This document shows positions 6,262-11,450 of a stretch of DNA of 11,450 nucleotides, in pieces. The notes beneath the pieces are model-generated. The model was not told where the DNA came from. It saw only the letters and a list, made by a program, of their open reading frames with translations, and ran no database searches. A program made the translations under genes and the position numbers. Source of the stretch: Butyrivibrio sp. (lineage in GTDB: Bacteria > Bacillota_A > Clostridia > Lachnospirales > Lachnospiraceae); NCBI RefSeq assembly GCF_024699075.1, contig NZ_JAILQF010000294.1:1-11450 (forward strand), read 5' to 3'. Each line of letters starts with the position of its first letter. Position 1 is the first letter of the stretch.

Positions 6262-7221
6262 TTATGCACTAAGCATTCTTTTAGACAGCATTTCTTCAAA
6301 TTCCGCAGCTGTTTCTACAGGGTAGATAACATAATCATCTATACCGATAGCCTTTGCAGTCTTTTTTACAAATCCTGTAAGTGCATGTCCCGGACCTACT
6401 TCTACAAACTCTCTAACTCCAAGTTCAAATAGACGTCTTATGATAGCTTCCATACGAACAGGGCTCTGAACCTGCTTTACAAGAAGATCTTCAATTGAAA
6501 GGTCTTCTTCATTTTCTTTTCCCAGATAATCATAAAGAACAGTAATGGATTCCTTGTTAAAAGAGATATCCTTGAACTTACCTGCAAGTGCATCTCCCGC
6601 ACTCTGCATAAAGCTTGTATGGAAAGGACCGCTTACGGAAAGCGGAAGTACACGCTTTGCACCAGCTTCTTTGGCATACTCGCCAGCCTTATCAACAGCA
6701 GCTTTCTGACCACTTATAACAAGCTGACCGGGGCAGTTGTAATTACAGATCATGACAACTTCGCCTGTTTCCTTGCTTGCTTTTTCGCAGCACTCATTAA
6801 GTACATCTTCATCAAGGTTAAGTACAGCGCTCATGCCGCAGTTAATTCCTTCTGCAGCCTTGGCCATAGCCTTTCCTCTGAAAGCGGCAAGTTCAATTGC
6901 CTGTCTTGAAGAAAGTACGCCTGCAGCTTCAAGTGCTGAATACTCTCCAAGTGAAAGACCAGCAACATAGTCAGCTTCAAAGCCGTTTTCTTTTAAAAGA
7001 GCTGTCATACCGCAAGCAAAAGCAACCATACATGGCTGAGTATACTGGGTTTTGATAAGTTCTCCATCAGGATCTTCAAAACAAAGCTTGTGAAGATCAA
7101 AATCAAGAGTATCTATTGCACTGTCAAATTCTTTTGCAAAAGCTGAATACTTTTCGTACAGATCCTTGCCCATGCCTGCATGCTGTGCGCCCTGACCTGC
7201 ATATAATATAGCTGTTTTCAT
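6262..7221 (-). CDS. fabD: Malonyl-CoA:ACP transacylase FabD
   Basis: FabD transfers malonyl from CoA to acyl carrier protein, supplying the two-carbon donor for FabH and FabF. The 319-residue protein has the nucleophile Ser90 in GLSLGEYSALEAAG, Arg115 in AAFRGKAM, which orients the malonyl carboxylate, and His201 in SVSGPFHTSFM. The C-terminal VREFVEVGPGHALTGF is also typical. The oxyanion region reads YAGQGAQHAGMG rather than the common FPGQGSQ; this is a mild variant and the glycines and glutamine are kept. The start is supported by AGAAAGGATAT before ATG. Upstream lies an 84-bp AT-rich gap to fabK that includes a low-complexity inverted repeat (7237-7246 with 7291-7300). Confidence 0.96.
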   Translation of the reverse strand: MKTAILYAGQGAQHAGMGKDLYEKYSAFAKEFDSAIDTLDFDLHKLCFEDPDGELIKTQYTQPCMVAFACGMTALLKENGFEADYVAGLSLGEYSALEAAGVLSSRQAIELAAFRGKAMAKAAEGINCGMSAVLNLDEDVLNECCEKASKETGEVVMICNYNCPGQLVISGQKAAVDKAGEYAKEAGAKRVLPLSVSGPFHTSFMQSAGDALAGKFKDISFNKESITVLYDYLGKENEEDLSIEDLLVKQVQSPVRMEAIIRRLFELGVREFVEVGPGHALTGFVKKTAKAIGIDDYVIYPVETAAEFEEMLSKRMLSA

Positions 7222-7305
7222 ATATATCCTTTCTAAAATAAATAAATCTTTGATATATAACTCTAAAGAATAATACTTATATATTTATGTTTTATTTATT
7301 GTCTG

Positions 7306-8235
7306 TTACATAGCTTCCTTAACTTTACTAAAATCAATGCCCTTGCAAAGATCAGCAAAGATATCTGCTACAGGTCTTATCTGTGTAACCTGACCACAGG
7401 TCTGACCTGTCATAAGTGATCCTGTCTTTACATCACCTTCAAATACGGCTCTTCTGAGGGAACCAAGTGTATATTTCTCAAGCTCTTCAAGTGTTGCGCC
7501 TTTTTTTTCCTGGGCAACGTACTCACGAGCCATTTTATTCTTAAGTACTCTTACAGGAGTTCCGCCGATACGTCCTGTAACGATTGTGTCACTTCCCTTG
7601 GCTTTGATGATCGCATCCTTGTAATTGTCATGAATAGGACATTCTACTGATCCAAGAAGACATGTACCAACCTGTACACCGCAAGCGCCAAGTTCAAGTA
7701 CTGCTCGCATCTGTCTGTTATCAGCAATGCCGCCTGCAGCAATAACAGGGATATTGACCATATCACATACCTGAGGTACAAGTGTCATTGTTGTCATCTC
7801 GCCTATGTGACCGCCTGATTCGCATCCTTCTGCAATAATTGCATCTGCGCCGCAGTCTTCAAGGTGCTTTGCAAGTATAGGAGCTGCTACAACGGGCATT
7901 ACGAATATTCCGGCCTTTTTGAAACTGTCCATATACTTACCAGGATTACCTGCTCCTGTTGTTACAAAAGGAATTTTTTCTTCACATACTATCTTTACGA
8001 ATTCCTCAGTCTGAGGATGCATAAGCATTAGATTTACACCAAATGGCTTATCTGTTATCTTCCTTGCATCTTCAATCTCTTTTCTCAAAACTTCAGGAGT
8101 CATACCTCCTGTTGCTATAATTCCAAGGCCGCCGGCATTAGAACATGCTGCTGCAAAAGCACCTGTTGCTATGTTGGCCATAGCACCCTGAATTATCGGA
8201 TATTTTGTTCCAAGTATATTATTTAAATAATTCAT
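7306..8235 (-). CDS. fabK: Enoyl-[acyl-carrier-protein] reductase II FabK (FMN-dependent)
   Basis: FabK performs the last step of each cycle, reducing trans-2-enoyl-ACP, and is the flavoprotein alternative to FabI. The 309-residue TIM-barrel protein belongs to the nitronate monooxygenase-like family. Visible features are the N-terminal YPIIQGAMANI, AEGCESGGHIG with the conserved His143, the flavin phosphate-binding stretch IPVIAAGGIADNRQ, and GVQVGTCLL. A plain nitronate monooxygenase is the main alternative, but the position between fabH and fabD and the ESGGHIG motif favour FabK. FabK enzymes are known to be insensitive to triclosan. The ribosome binding site AGAGGTAAGGT precedes ATG. It is the only enoyl reductase in the window. 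Confidence 0.95.
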   Translation of the reverse strand: MNYLNNILGTKYPIIQGAMANIATGAFAAACSNAGGLGIIATGGMTPEVLRKEIEDARKITDKPFGVNLMLMHPQTEEFVKIVCEEKIPFVTTGAGNPGKYMDSFKKAGIFVMPVVAAPILAKHLEDCGADAIIAEGCESGGHIGEMTTMTLVPQVCDMVNIPVIAAGGIADNRQMRAVLELGACGVQVGTCLLGSVECPIHDNYKDAIIKAKGSDTIVTGRIGGTPVRVLKNKMAREYVAQEKKGATLEELEKYTLGSLRRAVFEGDVKTGSLMTGQTCGQVTQIRPVADIFADLCKGIDFSKVKEAM

Positions 8236-8248
8236 ACCTTACCTCTTG

Positions 8249-8262
8249 TGTTCTTAAGAACA
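8249..8262. promoter_or_regulatory. 14-bp palindrome upstream of fabK
   Basis: TGTTCTTAAGAACA is a perfect palindrome about 14 bases upstream of the fabK start. It could be a protein-binding site or, less likely, a weak RNA hairpin. On the minus strand its half CTTAAGAACA recurs in the accD leader (about 10985-10976), and AATTGTTCT, which spans one edge of it, recurs at the marR leader. Confidence 0.35.
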
Positions 8263-8281
8263 ATTTATTATTTGGATTTTG

Positions 8282-8302
8282 GATGATGATACAATCATCA
8301 TC
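8282..8302 (-). promoter_or_regulatory. Perfect 9-bp stem-loop over the fabH stop codon
   Basis: GATGATGAT (8282-8290) and ATCATCATC (8294-8302) are perfect inverted copies around a 3-base loop. The fabH stop TGA (8300-8298) lies inside one arm. No T tract follows, so it is not a terminator. It may affect ribosome release, RNA processing or stability between fabH and fabK. Confidence 0.5.
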
Positions 8303-9260
8303 TTTCTCCGCCTTCAAAGCTTAACATTACTCCTCCCCAGGTCAGACCTGAGCCAAAGCCGACAAGGATGAGCTTGTCACCTTTTTTGAGCTTTCCATCT
8401 TCGTATAATTCAGAAAGTGCAAGCGGTATTGAACCGGCGCTTGTATTACCAAAGTGATCCAGATTCTTATAGAATTTGGATGGATCTTCCTTGGCCTTTT
8501 TGACAACGTGATCGATTATACGTGAGTTGGCCTGATGACATACAACGTGATCGATATCACTAAGAGTTATGTCATGGTCATCTTTGATAGCAAGAAGCTC
8601 ATCTATGCATTTGGGCATAGCCCATACTGCAAATCTGAAAACTGCCTTGCCGTCCATCTGAATGTAGCTATTGTCATTACCTGCACCAAGACAGGATATT
8701 TCCTTGCCGCCTCTTGCGCCAAGGACCTGACGAAAAAGAGTTTCCCCATCTCTTTCTATTACACAAGCTCCGCCTCCATCTCCGAATAGTACACAGGTTG
8801 TCCTGTCTGTCATATCAAGAAGGCGCGAGAGCTGCTCCATTCCGATCACAAGTCCGTATTTCTTATCACTTGCTTCGAGTAGTCCTCTTGCAACGCACAA
8901 AGCATATATAAAGCCGCTGCATGCAGCATTTACATCAAGTACCGGAATATCTTCCGGAAGTTCAAGTGCCTCTTGTACAAGGCATGAAACTGAAGGTGTT
9001 GCATAATCTCCTGAAATAGTAGCGCAAATGACACATCCTATTTCATCTTTGGATATTCCTGATCTTTCCAGGGCTTTTTTTGAAGATTCTATAGCCATGG
9101 AAACACAGGTCTCTCCATCTTCGCAAAAATATCTTGAATGTATACCGGTCCTTGTTGAGATCCATTCATCGTCTGTCTCTACGATCTTTGCAAGATCATC
9201 ATTGGTAACTTTAGCTTTTGGATGACAACCGGCTACCGATAGTAATTTAATTCCCTGCAT
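8298..9260 (-). CDS. fabH: 3-oxoacyl-[acyl-carrier-protein] synthase III FabH
   Basis: FabH starts fatty acid synthesis by condensing an acyl-CoA primer with malonyl-ACP. The 320-residue protein has the Cys-His-Asn triad of this family: Cys114 in NAACSGF, His242 in VVCHQANSRI and Asn272 in HFGNTSAGSIP. The motifs TDDEWISTRTGI and FGSGLTWG confirm the assignment over other thiolase-fold enzymes. Whether it prefers straight or branched primers cannot be told from sequence alone. It starts 15 bases after accA with the ribosome binding site AAAGGAAAG. In many Firmicutes fabH leads the cluster before acpP; here it follows accDA instead. Confidence 0.96.
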   Translation of the reverse strand: MQGIKLLSVAGCHPKAKVTNDDLAKIVETDDEWISTRTGIHSRYFCEDGETCVSMAIESSKKALERSGISKDEIGCVICATISGDYATPSVSCLVQEALELPEDIPVLDVNAACSGFIYALCVARGLLEASDKKYGLVIGMEQLSRLLDMTDRTTCVLFGDGGGACVIERDGETLFRQVLGARGGKEISCLGAGNDNSYIQMDGKAVFRFAVWAMPKCIDELLAIKDDHDITLSDIDHVVCHQANSRIIDHVVKKAKEDPSKFYKNLDHFGNTSAGSIPLALSELYEDGKLKKGDKLILVGFGSGLTWGGVMLSFEGGER

Positions 9261-9275
9261 TAATTAACTTTCCTT

Positions 9276-10109
9276 TCAGGCCTTTTTGCGGAAAAAAGAT
9301 GCAGGCTCTTTTACCTCACCTATATTCCTGTATTTTTCATGCCTGTCGGCAATTATATCCTTGGCATTCATTCCTCTGTAAGCTGTAAGGGCTTTCTCTA
9401 TAGAAAGTGCAAGCTTCTCATAAACATCTTCAGAGTCTACCTGCATACCGCCTTCGGGCTCTTCAATGATCTCATCGCAAAAGCCTGTCTCTTTAAGATC
9501 ATAAGAAGTCATCTTCATAAGTTCGCAGGCTTCCTCAGCTCTTCCTGAATCTTTCCATAATATAGAAGCAAAGCCTTCTGGTGAAAGAACAGAATATACT
9601 GCATTCTCAAGCATGATAACTCTGTTAGCTACGCTTATTGCAAGAGCTCCGCCGGAGTTACCCTCACCTGTAACTACTGTGATAACAGGAACAGAAAGGT
9701 GTGACATAGCTGCAAGATTTCTTGCAATTGCTTCACCCTGGCCGTGTTCCTCAGCTTCTTTACCGGGATAAGCGCCTGGTGTATCTATAAAAGTAATTAT
9801 AGGACGGTGGAATTTCTCAGCCTGTTTCATGATACGAAGAGCCTTACGATAGCCTTCAGGACGAGGCATTCCGAAATTGTAGTCCATATTTTCCTGAACA
9901 GTATGACCCTTGTGATGACCAAGAACTGTTACTGGACGTCCGTTAAAACGGGCAATTCCACCGAAAATACTCTTGTCTTCATCAAAAAGATGATCACCCT
10001 TTTGCTCAAAGAAATCTGAAAACAGGTGCTCTATAAAGTCTTCAATATGAGGTCTTGTAATTGAACGTTCAATAGAAACGCGCTGAAGTGGTGATAGATT
10101 TTTATTCAT
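9276..10109 (-). CDS. accA: Acetyl-CoA carboxylase carboxyltransferase subunit alpha AccA
   Basis: AccA pairs with AccD in the carboxyltransferase that moves CO2 from carboxybiotin to acetyl-CoA, making malonyl-CoA. The 277-residue protein is a crotonase-fold subunit with IDTPGAYPGKEAEEHGQGEAIA (about 108-129) and GEGNSGGALAIS, both typical. It is shorter than the roughly 316-residue proteobacterial form because it lacks most of the N-terminal helical extension; short forms are usual in Lactobacillales and related Firmicutes. Its start overlaps the end of accD by 8 bases (ATGAATAA), and its ribosome binding site AAGGAGG lies inside the last accD codons, so the two subunits are probably translationally coupled. 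Confidence 0.96.
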   Translation of the reverse strand: MNKNLSPLQRVSIERSITRPHIEDFIEHLFSDFFEQKGDHLFDEDKSIFGGIARFNGRPVTVLGHHKGHTVQENMDYNFGMPRPEGYRKALRIMKQAEKFHRPIITFIDTPGAYPGKEAEEHGQGEAIARNLAAMSHLSVPVITVVTGEGNSGGALAISVANRVIMLENAVYSVLSPEGFASILWKDSGRAEEACELMKMTSYDLKETGFCDEIIEEPEGGMQVDSEDVYEKLALSIEKALTAYRGMNAKDIIADRHEKYRNIGEVKEPASFFRKKA

Positions 10110-10938
10110 TAAATGCTACCTCCTTTTTCTGAAGAAGAGTTATGCCGTGATTTTCGCTTCCCTGGTGGAGCTTCAAAAGATCGATCAGGGTATCACGCAT
10201 ATCTTTTCTTTCAACTATCTTGTCAACAAAACCGTGTGATTCAAGATACTCAGCTCTCTGGAATCCCTTAGGGAGCTTTTTGCCTATTGTCTGTTCGATA
10301 ACTCTTGGTCCAGCAAATCCTACAAGGGCTCCTGGCTCAGCAAGTGTTATATCTCCAAGTGTGGCAAAAGAAGCTGTGACACCACCTGTAGTAGGGTGTG
10401 TTAAGTAACTTATATAAAGACCACCTTGTCTTGAAAACTCTTCAATAGCATCAGCAGTTTTAGCCATCTGCATAAGAGAGTAGATACCTTCCTGCATTCT
10501 GGCACCGCCACTTGCTGAGAAGATGATAAGGGGTCTTTTCTTCTGTGTTGCATATTCTATTGCTCTTGTAACCTTTTCTCCAACTACGCTGGACATTGAT
10601 CCCATAAAGAAGTGAGAATCAAGAACTACGCATACGGCTTTAATTCCGCCGATACGTCCTCTTGCACAGACAGCTGATTCTTTCATGCCTGTCTTTTTCT
10701 GCTGCTTTTGAACTTTGTCTTCATAATCTGGGAAATCAAGCGGATCTGCTGGAGACATATTTGAATCCATCTCCTTCATAGTACCTGCATCGAATACTGC
10801 CTTAAGACGTGTCTGCGCACTTAAAGGAAGGTACTTGCCACAGACAGGACATACATAAAGAAGCTTCTCCCATTTAGGAATCATCTGTCTGCGTTCACAT
10901 GAAGGACATGTAATGAAAAGTTTATCCTGTATACTCAT
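10102..10938 (-). CDS. accD: Acetyl-CoA carboxylase carboxyltransferase subunit beta AccD
   Basis: AccD is the acetyl-CoA-binding half of the carboxyltransferase. The start is taken at 10938 (MSIQDKLF, 278 residues), because AAAGGA sits nine bases upstream. An ATG 21 bases earlier (10959) would add MLKGLYL but has no ribosome binding site and would contain that site within its own frame. A four-cysteine zinc ribbon lies at Cys11, Cys14, Cys30 and Cys33 (CPSC and CPVC). The crotonase-fold core has SASGGARMQEGIYSL and GFAGPRVIEQTIGKKLPKGF. It overlaps accA by 8 bases. No accB or accC lies next to it, so the biotin half of the enzyme must be encoded elsewhere. Confidence 0.95.
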   Translation of the reverse strand: MSIQDKLFITCPSCERRQMIPKWEKLLYVCPVCGKYLPLSAQTRLKAVFDAGTMKEMDSNMSPADPLDFPDYEDKVQKQQKKTGMKESAVCARGRIGGIKAVCVVLDSHFFMGSMSSVVGEKVTRAIEYATQKKRPLIIFSASGGARMQEGIYSLMQMAKTADAIEEFSRQGGLYISYLTHPTTGGVTASFATLGDITLAEPGALVGFAGPRVIEQTIGKKLPKGFQRAEYLESHGFVDKIVERKDMRDTLIDLLKLHQGSENHGITLLQKKEVAFNE

Positions 10939-10980
10939 TAGATAAAGTCCTTTCAACATTTTAAATCTGAATATATGTTC

Positions 10981-11025
10981 TTAAGTAAATCTATTGTTTT
11001 AAAATTTTACTTTTAATTTACTTAA
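10981..11025 (-). repeat. 10-bp inverted repeat in the accD leader
   Basis: TTAAGTAAAT (10981-10990) and ATTTACTTAA (11016-11025) are perfect inverted copies with a 25-base AT-rich spacer. They lie about 43 bases upstream of the accD start. In such AT-rich sequence part of this could be chance. It could serve as an operator pair or a leader hairpin. Confidence 0.35.
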
Positions 11026-11109
11026 TATGTATAAAAATATATTCATTGATATATGATACACATGAATTATTATTCAATAATCATTCATATTTATTAAATT
11101 TGCATTTTG

Positions 11110-11190
11110 CTTCAAATGATCATGCACACGATAGGGAAGCATGTATCTGTGAAGATCAATGTATCCGGATCCGTGTGCAGTCAAATGAAG
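11110..11190. repeat. 81-bp imperfect inverted-repeat element between acpP and accD
   Basis: The core TGCACACG (11123-11130) pairs perfectly with CGTGTGCA (11172-11179). Outside this, CTTCAAATGA (11110-11119) and TCAAATGAAG (11181-11190) are inverted with two central mismatches; they also contain the exact 8-bp direct repeat TCAAATGA. The interior carries a direct repeat ATGTATC (11141, 11159), a small ATCT-GTGA-AGAT hairpin and ATCCGGAT. It is more GC-rich than its flanks. It may be a small non-autonomous repeat element or a structured RNA domain; no known riboswitch class was recognised. Confidence 0.55.
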
Positions 11191-11231
11191 TAAATATCCT
11201 AGATATTGTATAGGGACAAATAAGATCTAAG

Positions 11232-11450
11232 TTAAGCTACTTTGTTGTCCTTAAGGTAAGCAACAACCTTGCCTACTGTATCAAGCTTAGCGATAACTTC
11301 ATCAGGAATCTTTGTTCCGATAGCATCTTCAAGAGCCATGTGAAGCTCTACAAGGTCAAGTGAATCTGCTTCAAGATCTTCTGTAAGAGAAGCATCCTCA
11401 GTAACCTTATCCTCGTCGCAGCCAAGTGTGTCTACAATAATCTTCTTAAC
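11232..11450 (-). CDS. acpP: Acyl carrier protein AcpP (partial, N-terminus missing)
   Basis: This is the C-terminal 72 residues of the acyl carrier protein, the small acidic protein that holds acyl intermediates on a phosphopantetheine arm for all the Fab enzymes. The frame opens at the window edge with [16 protein letters not shown] and ends ..[16 protein letters not shown] before TAA (11234-11232). The attachment serine is the 30th visible residue in [12 protein letters not shown]. From alignment with usual ACPs only about five or six residues are missing. Helix II reads [17 protein letters not shown], a variant of the common VMALEEEF..EIPDE. It is separated from accD by 293 bases, so it may be transcribed both alone and with the rest. 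Confidence 0.95.
   Translation of the reverse strand, partial: VKKIIVDTLGCDEDKVTEDASLTEDLEADSLDLVELHMALEDAIGTKIPDEVIAKLDTVGKVVAYLKDNKVA

Larger units (their letters stand above)
10939..11231 (-). other. Long AT-rich spacer between acpP and accD
   Basis: These 293 bases hold no convincing gene. The half next to accD is extremely AT-rich and contains the inverted repeat at 10981-11025 and the small palindrome ATTATTCAATAAT (11069-11081). The half next to acpP contains the structured element at 11110-11190. No intrinsic terminator with a T tract was found after acpP, and no promoter with both boxes convincing was found before accD, so whether accD is read through from acpP is unresolved. Confidence 0.5.

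Noticed and set aside
7237..7300. Inverted repeat AATAAATAAA/TTTATTTATT before fabD
   Set aside because: Made only of A and T in an AT-rich spacer with a 44-base gap, so chance is the simplest explanation.

Overview
The window looks like chromosomal DNA from an anaerobic Firmicute, most likely a Lachnospiraceae member of the Butyrivibrio/Roseburia type. This is inferred from the moderately AT-rich genes with very AT-rich spacers, strong GGAGG-type ribosome binding sites, FabK rather than FabI as enoyl reductase, short AccA and separate AccA/AccD subunits. The genus cannot be fixed from the sequence alone. Every recognised gene lies on the minus strand, so transcription runs from base 11450 towards base 1.

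Bases 11450 to 3468 carry a type II fatty acid synthesis cluster in the order acpP (5' end cut off by the window) - accD - accA - fabH - fabK - fabD - fabG - fabF - fabZ. AccD and AccA form the carboxyltransferase half of acetyl-CoA carboxylase, which makes malonyl-CoA. FabD moves malonyl to the acyl carrier protein and FabH starts the chain. FabF, FabG, FabZ and FabK then run the condensation, reduction, dehydration and reduction cycle. All catalytic residues checked are present. The biotin carrier (accB) and biotin carboxylase (accC), often found between fabF and fabZ or beside accDA in Firmicutes, are absent here. The spacers hold several perfect inverted repeats, three of which overlap or abut the stop codons of fabH, fabG and fabF.

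Bases 3467 to 391 hold a second, separately promoted unit: a MarR-family regulator, plausibly a FabT-like lipid regulator, followed 17 bases later by a large protein with an N-terminal YjbR/MmcQ domain joined to TerB_N and TerB_C regions. Between fabZ and the regulator lie a two-copy 58-bp hairpin repeat with a compensatory base change, a probable extended -10 promoter with a palindrome at its start site, and a leader with 10-bp inverted arms.

Bases 390 to 1 are the end of this unit. A strong minus-strand intrinsic terminator (245-290) is back to back with a plus-strand terminator-like hairpin (166-244), although no plus-strand gene is visible. A possible small RNA could therefore be encoded around 54-244. 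The first 53 bases are the start of another minus-strand gene whose ribosome binding site can be locked in a hairpin.

The core is ordinary housekeeping metabolism. The less ordinary parts are the gene order, the YjbR-TerB fusion beside a lipid regulator, and the structured spacers. I saw no insertion sequence, CRISPR array, tRNA or rRNA.
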